Assembly: GCA_030247885.1 (NCBI GenBank)
Contig: JAPDRO010000008.1
Coordinates: 992,001-1,056,000 of the forward strand
Direction of reading: 5' to 3'
DNA length: 64,000 bases
From: Taxawa tesnikishii (nom. ined.)
Taxonomy: Eukaryota; Ascomycota; Dothideomycetes; Dothideales
The notes under the pieces are model-generated. The model did not search any database. It saw only the letters and a program-made list of their open reading frames with translations, and was not told where the DNA came from. Positions 12,832 to 23,598 of the stretch are shown here, piece by piece (positions within the stretch are counted from its first letter, which is position 1; each line of letters starts with the position of its first letter). The translations under genes and the position numbers were made by a program.

Positions 12832-12868
12832 ATACTCCGCTATCATGCACAAGAGGGCGAGTGTCTGA
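12832..12868 (+). CDS. Probable last exon of the sugar transporter, out of frame by one base
   Basis: A GTGAGT donor at 12779 and a TTGCAG acceptor ending at 12831 flank a short exon reading YSAIMHKRASV then stop. This is the kind of C-terminus expected for the transporter family. It joins the preceding exon only if the G5 run at 12765-12769 has lost one G. Confidence 0.55.
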
Positions 12869-13187
12869 GACGAGCATGGAATGCCACGTCGCACCGTGTG
12901 CCGCGGAATGCGATTTGGACGCCCCTTGCTTCGTGCGCCTCTCACACAAGTCTAGGCGTTGTTTTATTTTTTGTTGCCTTACTTCAATTTTTCTGCCGCT
13001 GAAGATTACAACACGGCCGGTGTCCCTGACTCATACAGCGGTAGAGCCTGTTTTCCTTGCATCGATCCTGCATTGATCGCGATTCTTGCAGGCCTCTATA
13101 TGCTAGCTGCAATTCCGTATCCTGGAACAAATCTTGCGCCAGACCCTCCCCTATTCGACAGAAACAAGCCTTCATTGCTCCCCTTCC

Positions 13188-14344
13188 ATGATGACGGCTG
13201 CACGAGATCCCGTCTTCCTGATCTGGGGTGCCAACGGCTGGATCGCAGGACTGCTGAAGCAGTACCTGGAACAGCAAGGCAAGAACGTCTTCGCCACAGC
13301 AGAGCGAATGCAAGATCGTCAGGCCGTCATGAACGAGCTGAAGAAGTACAAGCCTACGCATGTGCTCAACTGTGCTGGTCAGACGGGCCGGCCCAATGTT
13401 GACTGGTGCGAAGATAACAAAGAGGCAACGATCCGCAGCAATGTCATCGGGACGCTGAACCTGACCGAGTATGTAAATTTCTGCGTCGTGCAGCTGAGTT
13501 GGGTCCTTTTTTTTTTTAACTCCCAACTAACTCTGGATATAGTTGCTGCTGGGAAATGGGAATCCACATCACAGTCTTTGCCACTGGGTGTAAGTTGAAA
13601 ATTGACTGGCTACCCATCAGTGATGTGGAGAGGCTGAATTGAGATGGGCAGGTATCTACCAGTACGATGACGCTCATCCTCCGGGCGGAACCCCTTCAAG
13701 GAGACCGACCCAGCAAACTTTGGCGGATCGTTCTACTCGTACACCAAATCGCGCGTCGAAGAGGTGTGTATTACTCCTCTCCCATCTCCCGCTCCCATCT
13801 CCCGCTCCCATCCCCGATTCCCTATCATGCCACCGTTTCCGACCCAGCCAACACACCTCCTCCACCAGATCATGCAATCCTACCCCAACTGCCTGATCCT
13901 ACGCCTGCGCATGCCCGTCTCCGACGACCTGCACCCGCGCTCCTTCGTCACGAAGATCACGCGCTACGCCCACGTCGTCGACATACCGAACTCGACCACC
14001 ATGCTGCACGACCTCGTCCCCGTCGCCGTCGCGCTCGCCGAGCACGGCGAGACCGGCGTCTACAACTTCTGCAACCCGGGCGCAATCTCCCACAACGAGG
14101 TCCTGGGCCTGTACAGGGACATCGTCGACCCGGCGTTCGCGTGGCGGAACTTTCGCTGCACGAGCAGAAAAGCGTCGTCAAGGCCGGGAGGAGTAATTGC
14201 GAGTTGGATCCGGAGAAGTTGGTGCGCAAGTGTCGGGAGTTTGGGATCAGGGTGCCGGAGGTTAAGGAGGCGTATAGGGCGTGCTTTGAGAGGATGAAAA
14301 GGGGGATGGAGATGCAGCAGAAGGCGGGTGCGCAGGGGCTTTGA
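13188..14344 (+). CDS. UDP-4-keto-6-deoxyglucose 3,5-epimerase/4-reductase (rhamnose synthase C-terminal type)
   Basis: Exons are 13188-13468, 13543-13589, about 13637-13763 and 13869-14344. The Rossmann motif is IWGANGWIAG, followed by HVLNCAGQTGRPNVDWCE, close to the reductase half of plant RHM and to fungal and plant NRS/ER enzymes. Exon 2 reads GIHITVFATG and exon 3 IYQYDDAHPPGG with SYTKSRVEE, which holds the catalytic Tyr-x3-Lys. Exon 4 carries RPxSFVTKITRY and YNFCNPGAISHNEVL. The enzyme should finish UDP-L-rhamnose synthesis using NADPH. Two frame breaks occur, near the C4 run at 13691-13694 and the T3 run at 14151-14153, each repaired by one added base; conservation on both sides argues for base loss in the sequence. 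The 105-nt last intron is almost pure CT with an internal duplication. Confidence 0.85.
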
Positions 14345-15273
14345 TGAGAAAGGGTGGAAAGGGTGGGGGGGGGGGTGTCTTGCGGATTTGAGTGCAGTGC
14401 TGTAGTGATGCCTCCGCTCTATCTAGTGTATTGAAATCATCTCCGCTCAACATTCCTTTGCTCCGGTGTACAGAATAGCCCTTTGTTTCGGTGAATCAAT
14501 GATCGGTTACATGTCTTTCGTTACCCACTTTTGTAAACTCCCAGTTCGTTGAGTAGCAAGGCGTCGGTGTTTCTTAGGCTGGACGTCCGCGGCAAGATGG
14601 ACTACCTGAGTTTTTTTGGCCACAGTATGAGCTGCGCACAACGAACGAGAAAATCTCTACGCATATAACTTCTCTCATCAGGTCACAACAGCACAAACGA
14701 ATGTTCTGGGCCCTTCAATTCTTCCTTTCACTGTCGTCCACAGTAGGGCGCAGCAAAGAAGCTCTATCTGTTTAGAATGATCTGGTACTCCAAACCCCTT
14801 CATTCCACGAAACGATACGAACGGCCGCCTGTCTAGCGAATACGAAATAGCAAAGAGTGCCAACCATGAGTAGTGTAAAGAAGCGATTAAGTGAATTTTG
14901 GGCGGTGACTGATGGCAAAGGGGCTGAAAGAAGGGGTATCGTGAAAAGGGACATTAATGGGTCGGTTAGAATAGAGGTATCCTCCTCCTGAGTCCTTTCC
15001 TCCGAGGTAGTGATCTTCGTTCCTCCTTCCCTTACAAGATGGTGCGTATACATAAAACATCCTTTTCCCGGACGATCGTTCCTGGGGTCGACTTGGGCGT
15101 GTTGGGCGTGGCGGGGCATGGGGCTGGTGTGTTGATGCTGGTATGGGATAGGGTGTTGGATAAGATGATACTGGAGTTGATCCAGGGTGGTGTTGATCGT
15201 GGTTGTAGCGTCGATGATAGGTGTGATGTTTGCCGGATCCAAACAGTAGACGGCCGTATGAGGACCCACTCTC
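14345..15273. other. Intergenic region
   Basis: A G10 run lies at about 14366-14375 just after the reductase gene. The rest has open frames on the minus strand (for example 14772-15269) without recognisable features. Probably 3' untranslated sequence and spacer. Confidence 0.45.
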
Positions 15274-15589
15274 TTATTGGGAGCGGGAGACTTCCTCGAC
15301 CTCGGGCGGTGGTTCTGGCGTGTAGATGTCTAAGGCTTCTTCGCGCTCGAGGGCATGGATCATGGCGGAGCACATCCTGTCGCTTGTCTGTCCAGGAAAT
15401 CGTCGTCTCCCCGGGGTCCGGACGACAGACTGAGCGGAGGTGAGGAACCCTTTCGACCTGGCTCTGGCCGTCATCATCTGGGAGAGGGCCTTCTCGCTTG
15501 CAGAATCTATGAGAACACTGTTTAGGACATCGAGACACCTTGACCAGCAGCTTCATTAAGTCAGTTTTAAGATCGTAGTTAAACGGCAT
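15274..15589 (-). CDS. Small unknown protein, two exons
   Basis: The first exon (from 15589) reads MPFNYDLKTDLMKLLVK and is followed by a very short GTGTCT..ATAG stretch. The second exon (about 15506-15274) reads SASEKALSQMMTARARSKGF and ends in a Pro-Glu-rich EPPPEVEEVSRSQ tail. Composition and the charged amphipathic start look like real coding sequence, about 95 residues. The two exons join in frame only if one G has been lost beside the donor at 15538, and the implied intron (32 nt) is unusually short. I do not recognise the family. It may be spurious or start at the ATG at 15477. Confidence 0.35.
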
Positions 15590-15866
15590 ATTAGATGGCA
15601 GATGTGTGCAGTGCTCTCAACAGTCAGCTGACTGGCGGATCGACTGCTATTGCAATGCAGCAACAGCGCTCCCTGATCTGCATCGTCGTGATGTATTCAG
15701 GCCTGAAGCGTGTCATGCTCGGCTCCAGCGCTTAGGCGCGGAAAACAAGACCAAGCGTCTAGGCCTTGATAATGGCCGTGCGGTTGTTTTGCGTTGCAAT
15801 AGTCAGCCAGTCAGTTGGACTGACTGTTGAGAACACTGGATGTATGTCAAGATGACGGGAGAGAAG
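15590..15866. other. Spacer, possibly with the last exon of importin beta
   Basis: The importin gene frame ends at 15867 directly in a GTAAGT donor-like sequence, so a short extra terminal exon on the minus strand in this spacer is possible (an ACAG acceptor-like site lies near 15825). Nothing else seen. Confidence 0.35.
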
Positions 15867-18726
15867 TTACTTACCGGCCTGGCGCTTGATCTGCTCCCTG
15901 GCCCAGCGGGCAGTGTCGTTAGTGCGCTGAGAGAACTCTTTGTTGGCGCGAGTATCGCGGGCCATGGCGGTCAGCCATTCGGCGCGGAAGTAGTTGCTGT
16001 ACTCGCCGTTGGGGAAAGCCTCGGAAAGATCGCCAACCACACCCATGCTGGCTCTGAGAAGGGCCTCAGTGCGGTTGGGATCTTGGTAAACAGTCTGCAG
16101 CAGCTGGAAGATGCTGTCGACGTAAGGCTGGAGCAGCTGAGTCTTGCCACCGGCCCTCATTGCCATGATGGCGCCGCCCCAGGCATCCATGATGCCCTCA
16201 CGCAGGCTGACAATGTAATCAATCATCTCGAAAGAATTGTCTGGAACGCTGATCTGGGCGGCCTGCTGAAGGACCTGACCCACGACGGAGAGGTAGGTCT
16301 CGAAGGCTCCACCAATGGCTTGCGCAATGTCACCGAAGCACTGCAGAATAGCCGGCTTGAACTGATTGCCCAGAGTAGTGCTCCTCAAATCGTTCAGAAG
16401 GTAATTCATGAGCTGATCACAGTAAGGCTGGACCTTCTCGTTCAATGCACGGGCGATATCACTGACGAGGCCAATGGCCATGGAGCAGAGGGCTGGCTCT
16501 TCCTGGTTTCCGAGAGCGTTGTAGAGGTAACCAGAGAAAGGCTCCATGTACTTGAGGAAATCGTCTTCCAGAGCGTTTGCAAGAGCACCAACGGCGGCGA
16601 AAACAGTGTCTGGAACGCTGGACTTTGGTCCGACTGAGCTGAGGAGCTGAAGCATGAGCTGCATGATGCGGTCGGCCTGAGGCTTGACTTCGGTCTCAAG
16701 GCGCTGGATGATGGCCATAACAACGCTGGTCAAGCTGGTCTGCATCTCCTCCAACATCAACCTGTCTTCGACGCTGACAACCTGCTGCTGCATAGGGATG
16801 GTGCGCTCCAGACGTTCCAAAACAACATTAGACATCTGGGCGACGGTGCTCAAACTGTCGTTTGCTGCGTTGGTCACAAAGGCGTTCAAAACCTCGTAAG
16901 CAGCGGTGCGAAGCTGGTTGTCGGCATCGGTCCTGTCTGCGGTCAGTAACCTACCCATATCAACCATCGAATCGAACGTACCTCTCGGTGACCTGGAGCA
17001 GGTGGCTGACGCTGGCCTGGAAGTGTGGGGAGAGAGCGTTCTCCTGGCAGCCGGGCTCACCAGCAAAGCGGTCTGCAAGGTTCATGAGAGCCCAGCAGCA
17101 CGAGGAAGCCATCTTGGGGTGGCTGGTCAGACCCTGGAAAAGACTGGCAATGAGGGGCTGGAGGTGAGTCTGAGGATCAATAGATTCGGAGACAGTCTCG
17201 CAGATGCGACCCAGAGCATAGGCAACAGAGTCTCTGACTTGAACCTTCTGGTCGTTCATCATGCCAATGAGGACGGGCAGAGCTTGCTGTACAAGTGGGT
17301 GGAGAACCTTCTCGTCAGGACCCTCCATGATGGCACCGAAGGCGGAAACAGCAGCATCACGGTAGTGCCAGTCCTCGGCACGAAGGTTCTTCTCAACGAA
17401 AGCAAGAACCTGAGGGACAAGGTTGCTTCCAACTGCTTGCGCCCAGAGCTGCAAACACTGATAAGCGGCACGAGAGATGTTGTACTCATCGTCAGCCGCG
17501 TCCTCGTCTTGCTTAGCAAGAAGCTCGAGGAGCACGGGAACAACCTCTTGGGTTGCCACACGAGCAAAGTTGAAGTACTCCCGCATCTCGGTTGATCCCT
17601 CAGCTTGGGCCTGAACAGGCAAGTCAGTATCCATGTATATATTTTCCTTGTCCTCGAGGAGAGAAGAAATGAAAAGAGCTACCTGGTTGTTGTCATCCTC
17701 AATGGCAATTTCTTCCTCGCAAACGGTGCACCAAAACTCAATGGCGAGCTTGGCAACGTCTTCCTCTTCACTCTTCATGCCCATAATGCTCAAGCCAAAG
17801 AGAGCCTTCTCCATGTAGAAACGCATCTTATCGTAGTAGAGACCCATGATCCTGTTCAAACATCCATATGCACCTTGCTGGATCCTGGTGTCGTCTGCCT
17901 GTGTCGCCTCGCAGACAACCTGCATGATGTAATTCCGTTCGCCCTCGTTCTCAAAGTTTGTCCTGACGAACTCCAGCGAGTCACCGAGAGCAGTGATAGC
18001 GGCATTCCGAACGTCGCCGTTGGGCTCCTCCTTCCGTGCGCCCTGTACGACAGCTGTGAGAATGGCATTGGAGTGCTGTGCAAGGCTATCTCTGAGATCC
18101 GCGTCATCCGTCTCGCAAATAAACCCGATTGCAGTCAGGGAAGCCTGCTTTTGGTGATCTGCTCCTTCTCCAACGTACTTGACCAGCTCAGGCATGAGCT
18201 CTGGCCACTGATCGCGGGGAATCTCTATCGCGGCGATGGATGCAATGAACTGTGCGGCTGCTTGTCCTGCTCTTGCGTCGTTGGAGGCTAATGTCTTGAG
18301 AGCCAAGCTCTTGACACCGTTCTTGACGTTGATATCGATCTGGGTAAGCCATCTCTCTTGAACTTGCCGGAGTCTGGTGTATTCACGAGCGGAGAAAGAG
18401 TTCTTCAGTGCCAGGCCAGCGGCCATACGCACTGTGCTTTGGGCCGCCTCGTTGGCGAGTTCTGTGGAAAGTGTTTGGAGGTATCCAGACTGCCGATTGT
18501 TAGTACATGCTACGAGTTGGCAATATCTACTGAGCTTAGTGTGAGGGCTGGTCCACATACAAAGTCAGCCTCGGCGGCCTGAGTGAGTTGCTGTTCAGCT
18601 TGGCTTCTGGTGTTTGCATCTGGCGTGTGTCAGTAAGCTGAACCCGAGACGTGGAGCCACACAGCGGTGAAGCCCTAGAGACGTACCAGGCGAGAGGGTG
18701 CCCGCAAGCACTTGGTTGACATCCAT
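15867..18726 (-). CDS. KAP95: Importin subunit beta-1 (karyopherin Kap95)
   Basis: Exons: 18726-18687, 18619-18561, 18489 to 17683, 17610 to 16982, and 16932-15867. The protein of about 860 residues is made of HEAT repeats. It starts MDVNQVLAGTLSP, has the N-terminal NTRSQAEQQL helix of importin beta, the acidic loop region DDADDEYNISRAAYQCLQLW, and the conserved ALGRICE and HPKMASSCCWALMNLADRF repeats. It imports cargo bound to importin alpha through nuclear pores and is released by Ran-GTP. A 72-nt segment (17682-17611) has good GT and AG ends, no stop and a length divisible by three, and it interrupts the conserved DDNNQ/AQAEGS junction. It is most likely a removed intron, but retention would leave the frame open. 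The last codons (QAGK, stop) lie in a donor-like site, so a short extra exon is possible. Confidence 0.95.
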
Positions 18727-19774
18727 GATTGGTAGAAGAAGAAGTTCGAAGGAGTGTTTGTCAAGATAAGGCGAGCCCCAGCTCTCTTGGTGTATTACTT
18801 GTCTGTGTAGTGACACAAGGCTGCAGGAAGCGACAAAGTAAGGGGTGGATGCCTTTTCTCTACTCAGTCCCAAAATATGTGATCGGAATGAAGCGACTTG
18901 TCCGGCCGAAGGAGGAACAGCCGCCCGCGATTTACAGGGTCTTGCAGCAGCTGCTGTAGTGTGGGGGAAGTTAAGTTGGATGATGCAGGACGAAAGTCTG
19001 CAACACTGATTGCGTCTATCACACCGGTGAAAGGCGTGTGTATGTGGTATGTAGAGGGAGAACTGGTCGCGTGCAGGAAGGAGAAAAGAAGAAGGTAAAC
19101 CTGTCTGCTGGACGGGTGACGATGCAAAGGGAAAGAAAGCAACACACGAAGTGGGCCTGCCAATCATTTCGTCACCCACAAATCCACTGGCCAAAATTCA
19201 AGTCTGATTGCCCGAGACACGGGAGAGACGCGTTCACCGTTTAACGCTTCACGTGGTTAAAGGGCAAACATTCGACCTTGTACTCTCCCAAGACTGTCTC
19301 TCTGCTGAGTTGGGGACTGTCACGAGAATAGCGTGGTGGACCTGCTGTGTCATGTTCTCCTGTCTTAACCCTACCCACGCTTCTCGAGGGTGCATGTTGC
19401 AGCCCGCCGTGCGTGCGTCCCCGTAACCTTAATTGCAGGAACACTTTTCCTGTAAACATAGCATGTGATACTCGCTTAACAGATACTCTTCTACACCCGT
19501 GCGCAAGAACACAATGCGACAATCGCAACGGCCTGCCGCTGGCAATACCAACTGCACTACAGGATACAGTAAACGTGACAGAGGGCCGATGGAAAAGGGA
19601 GAACCCTATGAAGCCCCTCCAAAGTCGAATTTCGTCAGTCGTTGTTGCTGAGAAACTGCATTCGCGGAATATGGTATCTCGAACATGTGCTTGCAGGAGG
19701 GAAGAAAAAGAAGACAGCAAAAGATCATCCGAATCGTAGGCAAGGAAGAAGTCCCGTCGCTCAGGTGCTCAGAG
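18727..19774. other. Intergenic region upstream of importin beta
   Basis: This 1 kb stretch lies between the importin gene start and the 3' end of the elongase gene. It must contain the importin promoter. Open frames present (for example 18595-19194 on the minus strand, overlapping the importin first exons) have no family features. Confidence 0.45.
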
Positions 19775-22142
19775 TTAGCCCTCCTTGTTCTGTGGCAGCG
19801 TGGGGTCCTCGTGCTCGTGCTCCCGCTCCCTCTCCTTCGCGACGTCCACCATGCTGCCCAGGGTATCATCCTCCGCTTCAGGCTCGGTCTTGCCCTCTGC
19901 TTCGGCGTCGGTCTTCTCCGCGGCCTCGTCGGCACCCTTATTGAGGTTTTCCTTGATGGCGTCGGCGAAGCTGACCTCTGGGACGACGTGCTCGTGATGT
20001 ACATCTGGCTTTGCCTCGTCCTTGCCGTTCTCTGACCCCTCGTCCGTGTCCTTGGCTTCTTCCTTGCTATCCTTCACTGGTTCGTATGTGTCCTTGACTT
20101 GCTCATCGGCGTTGTCACTAGCTTTTCCAGCCTGCTCCTTTGCTTGCTCACCAGTCTGTTGTGCCTCTTCCTTGACCTTATCGCCAGTCTCCTCGGCATT
20201 TTGCTTGACGTCGTCTGCTGTGTCCTCGGCCTCCTCCTTCACCTGCTCGCCCTTCTCCTGTGTATCCTCTCTCAGTTGCTGCCCCTTCCCTTGCGCCTTC
20301 TCCTTCACCTCCTGACCCTTCTCCTGCGCCTGGCCACTAACCTCCTTCATCGTCTCCTCGATCTTCTTCTGCATTGACTGGCCAGCCTTCTTCGCTTTCT
20401 CAGCACCTTCCGCAGCTTTCTCCTTGGCGTAATCGGTATTCTCACTAACCTTCTGCTCCACAGCCTTCCTGTTGGGACTAGCGTCGCTTGCCATTTCCGC
20501 GGCCTTGTCTTTTGCCTTCTCCAATTGCGTTTTTGCCTTTCGCTCGAAACTTTGAACACGCTCAGTCACCTTTCTCGCTTTGTTGTTGAACGTGCCTTCT
20601 CGAACCTCCTTCAAGTCTGATTTAATGTCCTCGGGGACCTCGATCTCCTTGGCAGCATCGCCGATCTTCTGCATGCCCTTCTCCACAGTCTTGCCGACCT
20701 CGTCAATCTCGCGGTTGACACCCTTTGCAGCCTCGATACTAGAGCTCTTGATTGCGTGGCCCTTGGTGGTAGGCTTCCTGTAGATGTACGCGCGGATGAA
20801 GAAACGGACGAAGAGACCTGTAAGTGGGGCCAAGTAGACCAAGTTGAGCCAGACAGCAAAAGCTTGACCAGTAGTGTCAATGCAGTGGACCGTGTGCCAG
20901 TCGTTTCTGTACCTTGTCTCTTCACGGTAGCGTTGAACAGCTTCGCTGGCACTGGGAACGGCACTGGAGATGGCCAGGTCGCCGGTGCGGCGCTCATGAA
21001 CGTTCTCCGCGACACCTTCATCACCAGCCGCGCGGAGAAGTATGCGCTTCAGAAGCGCGCCGTAGCTTGGGGCTGCAGACTCAATGGCACTAGTCGCGCT
21101 CGCCGCGAGCTCAGACGCGGTCGAGGAAGCCACAGAGGCTATCGAAGCAATTGGGTGCAGGATGGTGTAAGGCGTCGAGATGGGGATGTCATATTTGATG
21201 AAGAGATGTGCTGCAGCAAAGGAGGCGCCGAAGATGAACTGCAGGATCTGCAGAGTGGTGAGACTGCGCTTGACCGCATTCGGGACCCTGACGTTCAGCG
21301 CAGAGAGCGTGAAGTAGGTGTACTGCCAATGTCAGCTAGGCTTGTTCAACTTACTAGAATAGCTCCATGACTCTACTTACCATCAAGGAGTGAATGAAAG
21401 AGTTGATGGAGGCGAACAGCCAGATTGGTGGGGACATGTAGCGGATACCCGCCCACATGCACATCATCGCACCTGCATGGTGGTAGGTCTGTAAAGTCGA
21501 GCTCTTCTTGCCCTTTGCGACAATAATGAAAGTGTCGAGAACCTCATAAAACTTGGAGAGGTAAAACCACCAGCCCCAGAAAGCCAATCCCTCGTTCCAC
21601 AATCTGCCTACGTCGGTAGGATCTGGTGTGCCTTCAGGTGCGAGGTGAATGAGCCTGTTCTTGATCTCCCATGTGGCCGTTGAAGTGTTGAAGATCGCAG
21701 CGTCGCCGAGTCCACGCGGTCCCTGAAGCTTACAGAACGCGTCTGCGACACCGGCCAAGCCGTTGCTGTGATCGATACCTGGCCATGTGTGGAGGATTGC
21801 GCGCGCCATGGCGATGAAAGTGACGGCGGAGTAGAGAGCCAGGAAGACATTGTGAAGGATGACGAAAGCCTTGAACAGTCTAGTCTTGCTGATCCACCAT
21901 GGCTTGTTTCCGGTACTGCGATTATAGGCGTTGATGGCAGCGACGCTGACGATGTAGCAGGTAGCGATTGTCAGAGGAACCTTGACGTCCAGCACGCGGT
22001 TGTACCATTCGTGGCTGATTGGGAACGGGCTCTTCCAACTGCGCTCATCAGATGGAGGAGGAAGAGCTGGCGGAAGGTTCTCGGGCGGAAACTTGAAGAG
22101 AGAAGCTGGCGGCAGAGTCAGATAGACTGACGGGCCGGACAT
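19775..22142 (-). CDS. ELO-family fatty acid elongase with long LEA-like C-terminal tail
   Basis: Two exons (22142-21381 and 21322-19775, intron 58 nt, phase 0) give 769 residues, more than twice a normal elongase. Residues 1-440 are the ELO domain: KFYEVLDTF (KxxExxDT), LQTYHHAG (the histidine box with Gln in first place), NSFIHSLMYTYF (NxxxHxxMYxYY) and TTLQILQF (TxxQxxQ), with seven or so membrane segments. The last membrane helix is GLFVRFFIRAYIYRK. From about residue 445 to 690 the protein is hydrophilic, rich in Lys, Glu, Ala and Gln, with repeats such as EKGQEVKEKAQGKGQQ and GDKVKEEAQQTGEQAKEQAG, like group 3 LEA or apolipoprotein-type amphipathic helices; the last 80 residues are acidic. 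The enzyme should condense malonyl-CoA with long acyl-CoA at the ER. What the tail does is unknown. No frame breaks occur. Confidence 0.88.
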
Positions 22143-23598
22143 GGTGTGTAGGGTGTAGGGTGTTGTCGTCGTCGTCGCTGTCAGAAGAAACAGGCGAGGT
22201 ACGCGAATTGAAACAAGGAAATGCGGGACACGCGACAGCGCGGAGATGCAGGAGGTTTAAATCGCGCCGGAGAGAATGTGCGGGCTACAGGACGAGTCAA
22301 GTGGTCTGTAGACAGAAGCTGAGTGAATGGGAAGTAGGTGTTGATCAAGCGATGCGGCCTGTCCTCAACCGAAATAATTGCTGGGCTGGCAGAGACTTGT
22401 GGCTTCCTCGCGTGTGGCCGCTTCGAAGCCTTGAATTTCTTTCGCGATGCGCAAAATGCGCGACTGTGACGCAATACCGAGGCAGAGCCACGTGTTACGG
22501 GCGCAATCAGGGCGTGAACCGACGCAGGTGTGAATAGCAATTCTCAATGTCGATCAGTTTCGGTTCTGACCTAGCATACAACCTACCATTCACTTACATA
22601 GTCCATATGAACTAGAACGCCTAGGCACCTCTCTACGAATAGATGGAAGGTTCTTGGAAGCGCGACGGGAGACATCACACAGATGGGGCTTCGTCAAGGG
22701 TCATGGCCTTGGCGTTGTACGTAGTTCTTCGCTAGACGAGTCCAATATCTCTGATATCTTTATGTCACAGAAAAGTCACTGTTGCAATGGTCGATATGTG
22801 CCCAGACTGACTCGTGTGGATTATGTACGAGTGGAATGAGCAGGAGATCCTACTAAGTAGGCTAGAAGAAGGGATGTTTCCTACCGCTTTCGTCCCCAGA
22901 GCATTGTCCAAACCATTGCATTGTGCATGTCGTCTAGCACATTCGTACATGTATTGGAGAGTACAGCCCAGAATTAAAACGCTCGATGCGAGATAACACG
23001 CTAGTAATCCCACATCGCAGCCGAGGTGACCTGTAGAGGTGAAGGTTATGCATCAGAGTCTTGCAGGCTGAGCTTGGTAGGACACGTTGTCAGCGTAAAT
23101 TCCCTTTTAAATCCTCTTACTTGGAGGCGCATTGTGCTCATCCCTCGTCATAATTTTTCGAATACTAGTTTGTTTGCTGGTGGCTTTGCTGTGCAGAGCT
23201 GCTGACAAGTGTTTTTCCATAGAGCAACTGCGTGTTCGTTGCCGCATTCCATCAAGTATGTTTGCGGTCTGTCCAGCAACAAGTGTGCAGTAGTGGTCGT
23301 GATGTTTCAATTGAGCATCAGTGTTCTTCGAGGCATGTGTAGGCATTCGCAAGCATTGGCTCCACTCATCAAGGATCTCCGAAGAGGCAAGCATGTGCTA
23401 TATGGAACGTATGACCTTTGATGCAATTTGGAAGTGAAGAGAAGCATCGGCTTGTCCTGCCCGATCTGGCAGGCACAAACGCAACCTCGGCCCAAGAATA
23501 CAGCCCGAGCATCCCTTCCGTTTACGCAAACCATCTTACGCGCGCATCTCCATTCCTTGCAACAACACATCTCTTTCCACCGCGCGCTCGCTGCAAAC
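22143..23598. other. Intergenic region between divergent genes
   Basis: About 1.5 kb separates the starts of the elongase and PEX2 genes, so both promoters lie here. A GTC repeat (about 22165-22176) and a GTGTAGG duplication lie in the elongase leader. No gene recognised; the PEX2 side is pyrimidine-rich. Confidence 0.45.

Noticed and set aside
12772-14154. Decay of the rhamnose genes as true pseudogenes
   Set aside because: Breaks are single bases in homopolymers, the dehydratase is intact, and the same breaks occur in essential genes elsewhere in the window.
14772-15269. Membrane-protein-like frame on the minus strand
   Set aside because: A single short hydrophobic patch and no homology; it overlaps a better candidate.
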